Below, in pieces: positions 19,415-29,771 of a stretch of DNA of 64,000 nucleotides. Within the stretch, counting starts at the first letter, position 1. Every line of letters begins with the position of its first letter. The position numbers and the translations under genes are program-made. This stretch comes from Burkholderia sp. Bp8992. Its GTDB lineage: Bacteria; Pseudomonadota; Gammaproteobacteria; Burkholderiales; Burkholderiaceae. The stretch is taken from NCBI RefSeq assembly GCF_003853705.1, contig NZ_QTQI01000006.1, positions 1-64,000 of the forward strand, in the 5' to 3' direction. The notes beneath the pieces were generated by a model. It was not told where the DNA came from. It searched no databases and worked only from the letters and a program-made list of their open reading frames with translations.

Positions 19415-20761
19415 TTACTTCGTATCGTCTTCGCGCGACCGGCTGCGAAACGCTTCGCGCGATCGCAGCACGTCGACGCCCGACGCCGCGGCGGCTGGCG
19501 CCGCGCTTGCGGGCACGGCTGCAGCGGCGGCCGGCGCGACGGCGGCCGGTGCCGACGCCGCATCGGGCACGGACGCGCCGGTGGACGCCGCGGCATTTTG
19601 CCGCCCCTGTTCGACGAGCTTGTCGAGCGGCAGATACACGACGCTGTTGCCGCCCTTGTTGCCGACGAATACCTTCGTCGCGTTCGAATAGATTTCCTGC
19701 ATCGTCTCGAGGTACATCCGCTCGCGGATCACCGCGGGCGCCTTCGAGTACTGCGCGTAGACCTGCTTGAAGCGGTCGGCATCGCCCTCGGCTTGCGTGA
19801 CCACGCGATCGGCATACGCCTTCGCTTCGTCGACGAGCTTCGCGGCATCGCCCTGCGCCTTCGGCAGCAGGTCGCTTGCATAGGCCTGCGCGGCGCGCTT
19901 CGCGGCCTCGCGCTCGTCGCGTGCCTTCGCGACTTCCGCGTAGGCGGCCTGCGTCTGCTCGGGCGCCGCGACGTTCTGCATCGTGACGGCCGTCACTTCG
20001 AGCCCCGACTGGTAACGGTCGAGATCGCGCTGGATCGCGCTGGACAGCTGCTCGCGCAGCGCGTCACGGTCCTGGTTCAGCATGTCGGCCGCGCTGCGCG
20101 TGCCGACGATCGCACGCACCGCCGCCTGCGCGGCCTGCGAGACGCTGCGCTCGGGATCGACGCTGCGGAACAGGTAATCGGTGGCGGAACGGATCCGGTA
20201 CTGGACGATGAAACGCACGTCGACGATGTCGGCATCGCGCGTCAGCATCGCGGCTTCCTTCACATTCGCGAGACGCACGACGTTGTTGCGGCCGATCTCG
20301 ATCGAGCGGACCTGCGACGTATCGACGATCTCGTGCGACGCGAACGGATACGGCGCGCGCCAGTGCACGCCCTGGCCGACCGTGCCCGACAGCTTGCCGA
20401 GCTGCAGCACGACGCCCGTCTGGCCGTCCTGCACGACGAACAGCCCGCTGCCCGCGTAGACCGCGACCAGCACGCCGATCACGATGCCGACGCCGACCCG
20501 TGCGGCCCGGCCGTTGTCAGGCCGGAAGCCGTTGCCGCCCTTGCCGCCGAACAGGCCGCTCAGGCGCCGGTTGAAGTTGCGCCACATCTCGTCGAGATCG
20601 GGCGGACCATCGCCGTCGCCGCCTTGCGGACGCTTCGATTCGTTCGCTCGCGGACGGGATCCGTCTTTGCCATTGCCCTCGCCGCGTCCCCAGCGGGGAT
20701 CGTTGATCGACAGCAAGGCGCGCATCCGCCGCCAGGTACTCCGCTCGTTGTATTCGTTCAC
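19415..20761 (-). CDS. hflK: HflK, SPFH-domain partner of HflC
   Basis: A 448-residue protein with a Gly-rich cytoplasmic N-terminus (RWGRGEGNGKDGSRP, PDLDEMWRNFNRRL). A transmembrane segment follows at about 88-106, then the SPFH domain (VVQDGQTGVVLQLGKL, GVHWRAPYPFASHEIVD). The long helix (AYAEVAKARDEREAAKRAAQAYA) follows, and the Ala-rich tail is variable. The start codon is GTG at 20761; an upstream GTG reaches a stop within six codons. It lies 47 bases after hflX. Confidence 0.95.
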   Translation of the reverse strand: MNEYNERSTWRRMRALLSINDPRWGRGEGNGKDGSRPRANESKRPQGGDGDGPPDLDEMWRNFNRRLSGLFGGKGGNGFRPDNGRAARVGVGIVIGVLVAVYAGSGLFVVQDGQTGVVLQLGKLSGTVGQGVHWRAPYPFASHEIVDTSQVRSIEIGRNNVVRLANVKEAAMLTRDADIVDVRFIVQYRIRSATDYLFRSVDPERSVSQAAQAAVRAIVGTRSAADMLNQDRDALREQLSSAIQRDLDRYQSGLEVTAVTMQNVAAPEQTQAAYAEVAKARDEREAAKRAAQAYASDLLPKAQGDAAKLVDEAKAYADRVVTQAEGDADRFKQVYAQYSKAPAVIRERMYLETMQEIYSNATKVFVGNKGGNSVVYLPLDKLVEQGRQNAAASTGASVPDAASAPAAVAPAAAAAVPASAAPAAAASGVDVLRSREAFRSRSREDDTK

Positions 20762-20808
20762 CAGAGTTTGTTCACCAGATAAGACGCCGGCGAACCGGCC
20801 GGGACCGG

Positions 20809-21984
20809 TTAGCGCCCGTGTTCGGAAATCGTGTGGTCTTCGTGTGGTTCAGCGGGTGCGCCGTCGAGCGCGTCGCTGGGTAACGTCGCGCTGGAGAGGT
20901 GTTCCGCGGAGGCGATTTCGGCGATGGCGGCACGCAACGTATCAAGACCCTGACCAGTGCGCGCGCTCAAAAAGACGCGCGAAATATTACCATATTCGTC
21001 CCGCTCGACCGCGTCGCCGCGGGCCGCCAGCTCGGGCACGGCGTCGATCTTGTTGAACACCAGCACCTGCCGGATCGTGTCCGCGCCAATCTCGTGCAGC
21101 ACGCCGTTGACCTGCTCGATCTGTTCGAGCCTGACCGCGCTCGACGCATCGACCACGTGCAGCAGCAGATCCGCGTGGATCGTTTCCTCGAGCGTCGCGC
21201 GAAATGCCGCGACGAGCTGGTGAGGCAGCTCGCGGATGAACCCGACCGTATCCGACACGACGATCTGGCCGACCTCGTCGCCGAGGTACACGCGCCGCGA
21301 CGTCGTATCGAGCGTGGCGAACAGCTGGTCGGCCGCGTAGGCCTGCGCTTTCGTCAGCGCATTGAACAGCGTCGACTTGCCCGCGTTCGTATAGCCGACG
21401 AGCGACACCGACATCGTGCCGCTGCGCGCGCGCTGCCGGCGCTGCGTGCTGTGCTGCCGGCGCAACCGGTCGAGCCGCGACTTCAGCATCTTGATGCGCT
21501 CGCCGATCAGCCGGCGGTCGGTTTCGAGCTGCGTTTCGCCGGGGCCGCGCAGGCCGATACCGCCCTTCTGCCGTTCAAGGTGGGTCCACGCACGAATGAG
21601 CCGCGTCGACAGGTATTGCAGCTGCGCGAGTTCGACCTGCAGCTTGCCTTCGTGGCTGCGGGCGCGCTGCGCGAAGATGTCGAGGATGAGGCTCGTGCGG
21701 TCGACCACACGCCTGTTAAGTGCCTGCTCCAGATTGCGTTGCTGGGCCGGCGCGAGCGCGTGGTTGAAGATGACGATTTCGACGTTGTGCGCGTCGCACG
21801 CAAGCCGCAGTTCTTCGGCTTTGCCGCTGCCGATGAACATCTTGGCATCGGGACTGGAGCGACGACCTGTGAGGGTGACGGCGGGACGGGCCCCCGCACT
21901 GGAGGCGAGAAGACTGAGTTCTTCGAGGCTGGCTTCGAAATCGGTCTTGCCGAAATCGATGCCGACGAGCGCTGCGTTGATCAA
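20809..21984 (-). CDS. hflX: Ribosome-associated GTPase HflX
   Basis: HflX is a GTPase that splits stalled or heat-damaged ribosomes. The 391-residue protein has the N-terminal GYGxG-less HflX domain (LTGRRSSPDAKMFIGSGKAEEL), a helical linker (RLIRAWTHLERQKGGIGLRGPGETQLETDRR) and a G domain. In the G domain, G1 is GYTNAGKST, G3 is DTVGFI and G4 is NKID. No ATG exists before the conserved region. TTG codons at 21984 (giving MINAALVGID) and 21999 are the only plausible starts, and neither has a strong ribosome-binding site. I chose 21984 from similarity to the family N-terminus. It follows hfq. Confidence 0.92.
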   Translation of the reverse strand: MINAALVGIDFGKTDFEASLEELSLLASSAGARPAVTLTGRRSSPDAKMFIGSGKAEELRLACDAHNVEIVIFNHALAPAQQRNLEQALNRRVVDRTSLILDIFAQRARSHEGKLQVELAQLQYLSTRLIRAWTHLERQKGGIGLRGPGETQLETDRRLIGERIKMLKSRLDRLRRQHSTQRRQRARSGTMSVSLVGYTNAGKSTLFNALTKAQAYAADQLFATLDTTSRRVYLGDEVGQIVVSDTVGFIRELPHQLVAAFRATLEETIHADLLLHVVDASSAVRLEQIEQVNGVLHEIGADTIRQVLVFNKIDAVPELAARGDAVERDEYGNISRVFLSARTGQGLDTLRAAIAEIASAEHLSSATLPSDALDGAPAEPHEDHTISEHGR

Positions 21985-22056
21985 ATTATCGGGTGTCAAG
22001 ATAAGGCGGCTGGCATCGGTCGCTCGCGGCGACCGGATGCCGGCCGCTGCGATAGG

Positions 22057-22296
22057 TTAGGACGAGGCTTCCGCGTCCGGGTGGAAATTCACCGGGCGCG
22101 CCGGCACGACCGTCGAGATGGCGTGCTTGTAGACCATCTGGGTCACCGTATTACGGAGCAACACGACGTACTGGTCGAACGATTCAATGTTCCCTTGGAG
22201 CTTGATGCCGTTGACGAGGTAGATCGAAACGGGAACGTGCTCTTTGCGCAGTGCGTTCAAAAACGGGTCTTGTAACAATTGCCCTTTGTTGCTCAT
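22057..22296 (-). CDS. hfq: RNA chaperone Hfq
   Basis: Hfq is the hexameric Sm-like protein that brings small RNAs and mRNAs together. The 79-residue protein has Sm1 ([25 protein letters not shown]) and Sm2 ([11 protein letters not shown]). The proximal-face residues [19 protein letters not shown] and YKHAIS are all conserved. The C-terminal tail is very short compared with E. coli (102 residues). Start at 22296 has GGAG 6 bases upstream; the ATG at 22308 would add MEYA without support. Many Burkholderia carry a second, longer Hfq elsewhere; this is the canonical one next to hflX. Confidence 0.97.
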
Positions 22297-22390
22297 GGCG
22301 TACTCCATCTTTTTTTGCAGGTTGATCTGGATTGGCGAGGAAGAAAAAGAGATCCGGCGCCAATCGCTACACTATAGCTGATTTTGCCTG

Positions 22391-22432
22391 CCCCGCCCGG
22401 GGCATAGGCCTTGCGGCCTATCCCTTGCGGGG
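22391..22432 (-). repeat. Structured hairpin element between der and hfq
   Basis: On the minus strand an outer stem (CCCCGC / GCGGGG, 22391-22396 with 22427-22432) encloses a 7-bp perfect inner stem ATAGGCC / GGCCTAT closed by a GCAA loop. The loop is a GNRA-type tetraloop (22404-22421). There is no T-run behind it. It lies 7 bases after the der stop and 95 bases before hfq, so it may be a processing or attenuation element. Confidence 0.6.
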
Positions 22433-22438
22433 CGTGCT

Positions 22439-23776
22439 TCAGCCCTTGTCCGCGTACGGATTGTTCGACGAACGGAACTCTATGCGCAATGGAGTCCCGG
22501 TCAGCGAGAAAGTTTCGCGGAACCGGTTTTCGAGGTAGCGCTTGTAGGTTTCCGTGACCGCGTCGAGCGCGTTGCCGTGGATGACGATCAGCGGCGGATT
22601 CTGGCCGCCCTGGTGCGCGTAGCGCAGCTTCGGGCGCACCGGGCCGCGACGGCGCGGCTGCTGGAATTCGACGGCCTCGATCAGCGCGCGCGTGAGCTTC
22701 GGCGTCGGCAGCTTCGCCATCGCCGCCGCGTACGCGTCGTCGACCGAGCGCATCAGCGCGCCGATGCCCGTCTTCTTCGCGGCCGAAATGAAGTGCGACT
22801 TCGCGAAATCGAGGAACTTCAGCTTGCGGGTCAAATCCGCTTTCGCGCGGTCGCGCGCGTGTTCGTCGAGGCCATCCCACTTGTTGACGCCGATCACGAG
22901 CGCACGGCCCTGCTCGACGACGAAGCCGGCGATGTGCGCGTCCTGGTCGGAAATGTCCTGCTGCGCATCCAGCAGAAGAATGACGACGTTCGCATCGGAG
23001 ATCGACTGCAGCGTCTTCACGACCGAGAACTTCTCGATCGCCTCGAATACCTTGCCGCGGCGGCGCAGGCCGGCCGTGTCGATCAGCGTGTATTTCTTGC
23101 CGTTACGCTCGAAGTCGACGTAGATCGAATCGCGCGTCGTGCCCGGCATGTCGAACGCGATCACGCGATCTTCGCCGATCAGCGCGTTCACGAGCGTCGA
23201 CTTGCCGACGTTCGGACGGCCGACGATCGCGATCTTGATGCCGCGCGACGGATCGTTCTCGTCCTCTTCCTCCGGACGGTCGGCGTACGCAACCTCGAGC
23301 GCCTCGTTGATCATGTCGGTCACGCCGTCGCCGTGCGCGGCCGAGATCGCGCGCGGGTCGCCGAGCCCGAGTTCGTAGAAGTCGGCCGCGACCGACGTGT
23401 ACTTCATCCCCTCGGCCTTGTTGACGACGAGGAAGATCGGCCGGCCGGTCTTGCGCAGGTAGTCGGCGATCGACTTGTCCTGCGGCGCGAGCCCGTTGCG
23501 GCCGTCGACGATGAACACGACGATGTCGGCTTCCTCGACGGCCTGCCGCGTCTGGCGTGCCATCTCGTGCAGGATGCCGTCCTTCGCGACGGGTTCGAAG
23601 CCGCCCGTATCGACGACCAGGTACGGCCGTTCGCCGACGCGCCCTTCGCCGTAATGGCGATCGCGCGTCAGGCCCGGCAGGTCGGCGACCAGCGCATCGC
23701 GCGAGCGCGTGAGCCGGTTGAACAGCGTGGATTTCCCCACATTGGGGCGCCCAACGAGGGCAATGACCGGTTTCAT
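22439..23776 (-). CDS. der: Ribosome biogenesis GTPase Der (EngA)
   Basis: Der has two tandem GTPase domains and matures the 50S subunit. The 445-residue protein shows G1 GRPNVGKST twice (about residues 8-16 and 186-194). It has G3 motifs DTGGF and DTAGL, and G4 motifs NKAEG and NKWDG. A C-terminal KH-like domain is present ([24 protein letters not shown]). It follows bamB, as in many proteobacteria, with 244 bases between the two. Confidence 0.96.
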   Translation of the reverse strand: MKPVIALVGRPNVGKSTLFNRLTRSRDALVADLPGLTRDRHYGEGRVGERPYLVVDTGGFEPVAKDGILHEMARQTRQAVEEADIVVFIVDGRNGLAPQDKSIADYLRKTGRPIFLVVNKAEGMKYTSVAADFYELGLGDPRAISAAHGDGVTDMINEALEVAYADRPEEEDENDPSRGIKIAIVGRPNVGKSTLVNALIGEDRVIAFDMPGTTRDSIYVDFERNGKKYTLIDTAGLRRRGKVFEAIEKFSVVKTLQSISDANVVILLLDAQQDISDQDAHIAGFVVEQGRALVIGVNKWDGLDEHARDRAKADLTRKLKFLDFAKSHFISAAKKTGIGALMRSVDDAYAAAMAKLPTPKLTRALIEAVEFQQPRRRGPVRPKLRYAHQGGQNPPLIVIHGNALDAVTETYKRYLENRFRETFSLTGTPLRIEFRSSNNPYADKG

Positions 23777-24020
23777 CTGTGTTTTCTACGGTGAAGCGCA
23801 GCAGCGGGAGGCCCGCTGCTGCGGGCGGCTGCGCTGAATGAAAATATCACGAATTCGCGCCGCGCCGGATGCGCGCGCCCGGCGCGCGTTGCGCGCCGTC
23901 GTCTTTCGTCTCGAACTGCCTTTCAAATACCGAGCGGCCGGGAGCACCGGCCGCCTTCTTGCTGCGCGGCCAGGGCGCGGGACAAGCCCGCCGCACCGCA
24001 GCCGCACGTATTTCTGCGTG

Positions 24021-25166
24021 TCAGCGCGGACGGAACCCGTACAGGCCACCGTCCTTCGTCTGCACGACGAGCGTATTGCCCGCGAGGACCGGCGCCGCCG
24101 TAATCGCGCTGCCGTCGGTCTTCATCCGTGCGATGAAGCTGCCGTCTTCGCGCGACAGGAAGTGCACGAAGCCCTTGTAATCGCCCATCACGACCGCATG
24201 CCCGAGCAGGTACGGCACGCCGACGTCACGGCTCTTCAGCTTGTCGTTGCGCCACAGCTGGTTGCCCGATGCCGCGTCGTACGCCGTCACGACCGACCAG
24301 TCGTCGCCGCCGGCGACCACCGAATCGTCCTGCGCAAGACCGCTGCGGCTCGAGAACGCCTTTTCCCACAGCGGGCGGCCCGAGTTCGCATCGAAACAGC
24401 CGAGCTGACCCTGGAACGTCACCGCGCACGCTTCCGCGCCCACGAGCGTCGGCGGACCGCTGACGTCGTTGATGCGCTCGACCTCGGTCACGCCCTTCGG
24501 GAACGACACCGGAGTCTGCCAGAACGGCTCGCCCGTCTGCAGGTTGATCGCGACGAGACCGCCGCCGGGGAAGCCCGCCAGCACCGCCGCGTCACCCGCG
24601 AACGTCATGCCGGCCGACACGCGCAGGTTCAGCGGCACGGCGCGGTTGCGGTAGTTCCACTTCTGCTCGCCCGTCTGTGCGTTGAACGCGATCACCTGGC
24701 CGTCGATCGTGCGGACGATCACGAGGCCGTTGCCGACGAGCGGCGGCGAGAAGATCTCGCCCTGCACGCTGGTCTTCCACAGCTGCTTGCCGTCCGGGCC
24801 CAGCACGAACACGCCGCCCTTCAGCGCACCGACCGCAGTCAGGTTGCCGTCGCTGCCGACACCGGCCGACAGGTCCGAACCGACCTTCGAACGCCAAAGC
24901 GTCTGGCCCGTCTTCGCGTCGATCTTCTCGACCGAACCGTTTTCGCCCGCCGCATAGACGGCGTCGCCCACGGCCACCGGCGAGAACAGGTAGCGTCCGC
25001 CCTTGCCGACGCTCGCCTTCCAGACCTGTTGCACGTCCATGACGGGCTTGAACTCGGTCAGCGGCGTCGGCACGCGACGCGCGTCCTTCGACGACGAGCA
25101 AGCCGCCAATGCGAGGACAGCCGCCGCGCAGGCAACGGGCACAGCGTAACGTTTCAGCAAATTCAT
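24021..25166 (-). CDS. bamB: Outer membrane assembly lipoprotein BamB
   Basis: BamB is the beta-propeller lipoprotein of the BAM complex and binds BamA. The 381-residue protein has a signal peptide ending in the lipobox LAACSSS (Cys23). Repeated PQQ/propeller-type blades follow, such as GSVEKIDAKTGQTLWR, QVIAFNAQTGEQKWNYR and GCFDANSGRPLWEKAF. The ending VVQTKDGGLYGFRP is typical. Genes hisS-yfgM-bamB-der in this order are conserved in gamma- and betaproteobacteria. The partner bamD is in this window at 4517-5341. Confidence 0.95.
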   Translation of the reverse strand: MNLLKRYAVPVACAAAVLALAACSSSKDARRVPTPLTEFKPVMDVQQVWKASVGKGGRYLFSPVAVGDAVYAAGENGSVEKIDAKTGQTLWRSKVGSDLSAGVGSDGNLTAVGALKGGVFVLGPDGKQLWKTSVQGEIFSPPLVGNGLVIVRTIDGQVIAFNAQTGEQKWNYRNRAVPLNLRVSAGMTFAGDAAVLAGFPGGGLVAINLQTGEPFWQTPVSFPKGVTEVERINDVSGPPTLVGAEACAVTFQGQLGCFDANSGRPLWEKAFSSRSGLAQDDSVVAGGDDWSVVTAYDAASGNQLWRNDKLKSRDVGVPYLLGHAVVMGDYKGFVHFLSREDGSFIARMKTDGSAITAAPVLAGNTLVVQTKDGGLYGFRPR

Positions 25167-25208
25167 CGGTTAGCGAAGCAGAAGTTAAGAGGTTGAGGGG
25201 ACCGCGGT

Positions 25209-25838
25209 TCAGCCGCCGAGCGCGTCCAGCTTGAACTGCACGAGCTGGCGCGCAGACTGGTCGTCCTTCGACAGGCCGTCGAGCGCGAGCTTGTATGCGG
25301 CGCGCGCATCGTCGGTCTTGCCTTGCGCGGCCAGCAGATCGCCGCGGCGATCGGCCACGAGGCCCTTGAATGCATCGACCGGCGTACCCGACAGCAGCGT
25401 GAGGCCCGCGTCGTACGCCTTTTCGTCGAGCAGCAGCGACGCGAGACGCAGCTTCGCGATCTGCTTGTACTCGTCGTCCTTGGCGTGATCGACGGCCCAT
25501 TGCAGCTGCGCCTTCGCGCCTGCCGCATCGCCGGCCGCGTACAGCGTCTTCGCGGCCGCGAGCGCCGTCATCTGCGCATACGGCGTGCTGCCGAACTTGT
25601 CTTCCATGTCGGCGGCCGCACGGGCCATCGTCGCCTTGTCGTTCGCGGCGGCGGCCTTCTGGACCTGCTCGTACAGCCCGGACGCCTCGGCAGCCTGACG
25701 GCGCTGCCAGTAGTTCCAGCCGTTGAAACCGGCCGCGACGACGAGCGCCGCGAGCACGATCCACGTGGTGAGGTTGCCCCAGCGGGCCCACCACGCCTTG
25801 AGACTTTCAATCGATTCTTGTTCGTCGTGATAACTCAT
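25209..25838 (-). CDS. yfgM: YfgM family ancillary factor of the Sec translocon
   Basis: A 209-residue single-pass membrane protein: a short cytoplasmic start (MSYHDEQESIESLKAWWARWG), one transmembrane segment (about 23-42), then a periplasmic TPR-like region (AKLRLASLLLDEKAYDAGLTLL, GDLLAAQGKTDDARAAYKLAL). E. coli YfgM is known to associate with SecYEG and PpiD and to influence the RcsB stress response. It lies between hisS and bamB, its usual position. Confidence 0.92.
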   Translation of the reverse strand: MSYHDEQESIESLKAWWARWGNLTTWIVLAALVVAAGFNGWNYWQRRQAAEASGLYEQVQKAAAANDKATMARAAADMEDKFGSTPYAQMTALAAAKTLYAAGDAAGAKAQLQWAVDHAKDDEYKQIAKLRLASLLLDEKAYDAGLTLLSGTPVDAFKGLVADRRGDLLAAQGKTDDARAAYKLALDGLSKDDQSARQLVQFKLDALGG

Positions 25839-25893
25839 CGGCGAGCGATTCCTTCCTGTTCAAGCCTTTCTTGTCGAGCGAATGCCAGCGCGA

Positions 25894-27234
25894 TCAGTCG
25901 TCGCCGTCTTCGGCGGATGCAACCATCGCATTGATTAGGAATTCGGTCAAGCTTTCGACCGGTACGGTCTGCTGAACGTTCTTTTCCCCGTCCGCGCCCG
26001 CACCGCGCAGCGCTTTCACGCCCACCGTGCCGTTCGCGACCTCTTCTTCGCCGAAGATCACCGCAAACGCGGCGCCGCTCGCGTCGGCCCGCTTCATCTG
26101 CGACTTGAAGCTTGCCGTCGCGCCGTCGGCGCTGCAGTGGAAGATCACGTCGAGGCCCGTATCGCGCAGGCGCTCGGCCGCGATGAACGCCTGTTCGCGC
26201 GCGGTCTCGCCCTGGTGCACGACGTACACGTCGACGCCTTCCTGCTCGGGCGCGAGATCCTCCTCCTTCAGCAGCTCGAGGATGCGCTCGATGCCCATCG
26301 CCCAGCCGCACGCGGCGGTCGGCTTGCCGCCGAGCTGCTCGATCAGCGGATCGTAGCGGCCGCCGGCTGCAACCGTGCCCTGCGCGCCGAGCTTGTCGGT
26401 CACCCACTCGAACACGGTCAGGTTGTAGTAATCGAGGCCGCGCACGAGACGCGGGTTGATCTTGAACGGGATGTTGTTCGCGAGCAGCAGGCGCTGCAGC
26501 CCTTCGAAGTGCGCGCGCGACTCGTCGCCGAGGAAGTCGATCAGCTTCGGCGCGTTCTGCGCGATCTCCTGCAGCGCCGGATTCTTCGTGTCGAGCACGC
26601 GCAGCGGGTTCGTATACAGGCGGCGCTTGGCGTCCTCGTCGAGCACGTCGGCGAACTGTTCGAGATACTTGATCAGCTCGACGCGGTGCGCGGCGCGTTC
26701 TTCAGCGAGGCCGAGCGAGTTGATCTCGAGCTTGATGCCGGTCAGGCCGAGGTCGTCCCACAGGCGCTGGCACATCATGATGATCTCGGCATCCGCATCG
26801 GGGCCGGCAAAGCCGAGCGCCTCGACGCCGACCTGGTGGAACTGGCGATAGCGGCCGCGCTGCGGACGCTCGTGACGGAACATCGGGCCGATGTACCACA
26901 GGCGCTTCGGGCCGTCGTACAGCATGTTGTGCTCGATCGATGCGCGCACGACGGCCGCGGTGTTTTCCGGGCGCATCGTCAGGTTTTCGCCGTTCAGCGC
27001 GTCGGTGAAGCTGTACATCTCCTTCTCGACGATGTCGGTGACTTCACCGATGCCGCGCGTGAAAAGCTGCGTGTGTTCGACGATCGGCGTGCGGATGTTC
27101 TGGTAGCCGTACGCGCGCAGCAGCGATTTCACGGTAGCTTCGAAGAATTCCCACAGGCCGGCATCCTGCGGAAGGATGTCGTTCATGCCTTTGACGCCCG
27201 TGAGCTTCTCGATCTTGCGTTTCTGTTCAGTCAT
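25894..27234 (-). CDS. hisS: Histidyl-tRNA synthetase
   Basis: This class II synthetase charges tRNA-His. The 446 residues contain the opening [20 protein letters not shown] and motif 2 ([25 protein letters not shown]). The histidine-specific motifs are [13 protein letters not shown] and [15 protein letters not shown], and motif 3 is WAMGIERIL. An anticodon-binding domain ends the protein. Start at 27234 lies 19 bases after the ispG stop, so the two are co-transcribed. Confidence 0.97.
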   Translation of the reverse strand: MTEQKRKIEKLTGVKGMNDILPQDAGLWEFFEATVKSLLRAYGYQNIRTPIVEHTQLFTRGIGEVTDIVEKEMYSFTDALNGENLTMRPENTAAVVRASIEHNMLYDGPKRLWYIGPMFRHERPQRGRYRQFHQVGVEALGFAGPDADAEIIMMCQRLWDDLGLTGIKLEINSLGLAEERAAHRVELIKYLEQFADVLDEDAKRRLYTNPLRVLDTKNPALQEIAQNAPKLIDFLGDESRAHFEGLQRLLLANNIPFKINPRLVRGLDYYNLTVFEWVTDKLGAQGTVAAGGRYDPLIEQLGGKPTAACGWAMGIERILELLKEEDLAPEQEGVDVYVVHQGETAREQAFIAAERLRDTGLDVIFHCSADGATASFKSQMKRADASGAAFAVIFGEEEVANGTVGVKALRGAGADGEKNVQQTVPVESLTEFLINAMVASAEDGDD

Positions 27235-27253
27235 CGTTCTGTGTATGGACGAA

Positions 27254-28558
27254 TTAGTTCAGGGCCTCGGTGCGGCCGTAATTGCGTGCGACGTAGTCGC
27301 TGACGATCTGCTGGAATTCCTCGGCGATCCGCTCGCCGCGCAGCGTCTTGACCTTCTCGCCGTCGATGAAGACGGGCGCGGCCGGGTTCTCGCCCGAACC
27401 CGGCAGGCTGATGCCAATGTTCGCGTGCTTCGATTCGCCCGGGCCGTTGACGATGCAGCCCATCACCGCGACGTTCATCTTCTCGACGCCCGGATATTCC
27501 TTGCGCCAGACCGGCATCTGCTCGCGCAGGTAGGTCTGGATCTGCATCGCGAGTTCCTGGAACAGCGTGCTCGTCGTGCGGCCGCAGCCCGGGCACGCGA
27601 TCACCATCGGCGCGAACGAGCGCAGGCCCATCGTCTGCAGGATTTCCTGGCCGACGATCACTTCGCCGGTGCGCGGCGCGCCCGGTTCCGGCGTCAGCGA
27701 GATGCGGATCGTGTCGCCGATCCCTTCCTGCAGCAGCACGCCGAGCGCGGCCGTCGACGCGACGATGCCCTTCGAGCCCATGCCGGCCTCGGTCAGCCCG
27801 AGGTGCAGCGCGAAGCCGCAGCGGCGGCCGAGCTCGCGGTACACGGCGATCAGGTCCTGCACGCCGCTGACCTTGCACGACAGCACGATGCGGTCGCGGC
27901 CGAGACCGAGTTCGACCGCACGTTCGGCCGAGCCGATCGCCGACTGGATCAGTGCCTCGTACATCACGCTTTGCGCGCCCCACGGCTGCGAACGCGCACC
28001 GTTCTCGTCCATCATGCGCGCGAGCAGGTCCTGGTCGAGACTGCCCCAGTTCACGCCGATTCGCACGGCCTTGTCGTACTTGGCCGCGGCCTCGATCATC
28101 AGTGCGAACTGCGTGTCGCGCTTCGCGCCCTGGCCGACGTTGCCGGGGTTGATCCGGTATTTCGACAGCGCCTCCGCGCAGCCCGGGTAATCGCGCAGCA
28201 GCAAGTGGCCGTTGTAATGGAAATCGCCGACGAGCGGCACGGTCACGCCCATCCGGTCGAGCTGCTCGCGGATCGCCGGCACGGCGGCCGCGGCCTCGGG
28301 CGTGTTGACCGTGATGCGCACCAGTTCGGAGCCCGCGTTCGCGAGTTCCTTGATCTGGATCGCCGTGCCGATCGCGTCGGCCGTGTCGGTATTCGTCATC
28401 GACTGCACGCGCACCGGCGCGTCGCCGCCGATCGTCACGAGTTGCCCGCCCCAGCGGACATCCACCGCATGCGATACGCGGCGCGGCTGATGCCCGCCGA
28501 ACACCGGCTCGGTTGAACAAATCTGACTGCTGCGTGGGGATTGAGCTTCGGATTGCAT
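27254..28558 (-). CDS. ispG: 4-hydroxy-3-methylbut-2-en-1-yl diphosphate synthase
   Basis: IspG is the iron-sulfur enzyme of the non-mevalonate (MEP) isoprenoid pathway that makes HMBPP. The 434-residue protein has the TIM-barrel part ([39 protein letters not shown]). The C-terminal 4Fe-4S part has Cys ligands in IACPGCGRT and [11 protein letters not shown] longer insert between the two, compared with E. coli (372 residues), is usual for this group. I chose the ATG at 28558, with GGA upstream; another ATG at 28570 adds four residues. The pathway supplies the precursor for the terpene synthase at 11708. Confidence 0.94.
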   Translation of the reverse strand: MQSEAQSPRSSQICSTEPVFGGHQPRRVSHAVDVRWGGQLVTIGGDAPVRVQSMTNTDTADAIGTAIQIKELANAGSELVRITVNTPEAAAAVPAIREQLDRMGVTVPLVGDFHYNGHLLLRDYPGCAEALSKYRINPGNVGQGAKRDTQFALMIEAAAKYDKAVRIGVNWGSLDQDLLARMMDENGARSQPWGAQSVMYEALIQSAIGSAERAVELGLGRDRIVLSCKVSGVQDLIAVYRELGRRCGFALHLGLTEAGMGSKGIVASTAALGVLLQEGIGDTIRISLTPEPGAPRTGEVIVGQEILQTMGLRSFAPMVIACPGCGRTTSTLFQELAMQIQTYLREQMPVWRKEYPGVEKMNVAVMGCIVNGPGESKHANIGISLPGSGENPAAPVFIDGEKVKTLRGERIAEEFQQIVSDYVARNYGRTEALN

Positions 28559-28605
28559 CGATAGATCCATTTACGCGGAATGCGCCGCGGCGCGGCGCAC
28601 GAATT

Positions 28606-28666
28606 GAAAAAGCGCCGTGCCCTCACGGCCTGCCGATAGCGACGACAGGCCTTCGTCACGGCGCTT
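28606..28666 (-). terminator. Two-stem terminator after rodZ
   Basis: On the minus strand a 10-bp outer stem (AAGCGCCGTG / CACGGCGCTT, 28610-28619 with 28657-28666) encloses an inner GGCCTG / CAGGCC stem. It is followed by TTTTTC. It begins 4 bases past the rodZ stop codon and should separate rodZ from ispG at least in part. Confidence 0.75.
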
Positions 28667-28670
28667 GACG

Positions 28671-29690
28671 TCAGGGCAACGTGAACCGTGCCACATTACC
28701 CCGCGCTGCCGAATATTTTGCCGGATCGACAGGTTTTCCGTCGAACGCGACTGCGTCGAGGCCTGCCTTGTTGCCGATCGTGACCTTGAACGGCCCGTCG
28801 CCGGCGACCTGCTTCGTCTCGCCGGCCCGCACCAGCGCCGAGAACAGCTCCTTGCCATTCTTGTCGCGCACGCTGAACCAGCAATCCTGCTTGACCTTCA
28901 GTTCGACCATCGACTGGCCTGCCGCCACCACGACGCTCGCCGGCTGGGCCGGCGCGGCGGCGCTTGCTGCCGTCGTGGCCGCGACCGGCTGCGATGCAGC
29001 GGCCGTCGCGACCGGCGCCACGGGCGCCGGGACAGCGGATGCAATCGCCTGCGGCGGGGCCGCCGATGCCGCCGCGGGGGCCGGAACCTCATTGGCGGTG
29101 ACGGTCGACGCGCCGCTCGCGGCCGCTTCCTCGACAGACGCCGCCGACGCAGCCGGCGCGCTCGCCGCCGACGCGTGCTCCGCGTCGTTGCCCTTGAAGC
29201 GCGCGAGCAGGCTCGACGAATCGCCGCCAGTGTGCCACATCAGTACGGCGACCACCGCGACGACGACGATTGCCGTTCCCCACAGCCAAGGATGATGGCG
29301 CGACGAGCCGCCCAGCGGAATCGACACGCGGCCGCGCGGCAGATCCGTGCCCGACGACGCGGGCATCGACAGGTCGACTTCCGGCACCCCGCGCTCGCGG
29401 CGCAATGCCTGCGCGAACGGTTCCGGATCGACGCCGAGCATCTTCGCGTAGCTGCGCACGACACCGAGCGCGAACGTCACACCGGGCAAATGGCTGATGT
29501 CGCCGGCCTCGAGCGCCCGGAGCTTCTGCGGTGCGACCTTGAGTCGCGCCGACACGTCGTCGACCGACCAGCCTTTCGTCTCCCGAAGCTGCGCCAGCCG
29601 GCTGCCGACCGCAGCCAGCGATTCCAGTCCCGCCGGTGCCGGTTTCGCGGCATTCGTCTCTGCGCCGTTTGTCGGCTGCGGCTCACTCAT
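28671..29690 (-). CDS. rodZ: RodZ-like cytoskeletal/HTH membrane protein
   Basis: RodZ links MreB to the cell-wall elongation machinery and maintains rod shape. The 339-residue protein has an N-terminal helix-turn-helix domain (VGSRLAQLRETKGWSVDDVSARLKVAPQKLRALE, about 27-60). One transmembrane segment follows at about 133-150, then a long Ala/Val/Ser-rich periplasmic linker. The C-terminal DUF4115 beta domain ends it (QDCWFSVRDKNGKELFSALVRAGE). It is encoded between rlmN and ispG, the usual place in proteobacteria. Confidence 0.88.
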   Translation of the reverse strand: MSEPQPTNGAETNAAKPAPAGLESLAAVGSRLAQLRETKGWSVDDVSARLKVAPQKLRALEAGDISHLPGVTFALGVVRSYAKMLGVDPEPFAQALRRERGVPEVDLSMPASSGTDLPRGRVSIPLGGSSRHHPWLWGTAIVVVAVVAVLMWHTGGDSSSLLARFKGNDAEHASAASAPAASAASVEEAAASGASTVTANEVPAPAAASAAPPQAIASAVPAPVAPVATAAASQPVAATTAASAAAPAQPASVVVAAGQSMVELKVKQDCWFSVRDKNGKELFSALVRAGETKQVAGDGPFKVTIGNKAGLDAVAFDGKPVDPAKYSAARGNVARFTLP

Positions 29691-29771
29691 CCTTGTCCTC
29701 GCGTCGATTCTTCTTCACTGGCGAGCGCCTCCGGCTCCCGCCGGCCGGCACCCGCAACTGTCCATACCATG

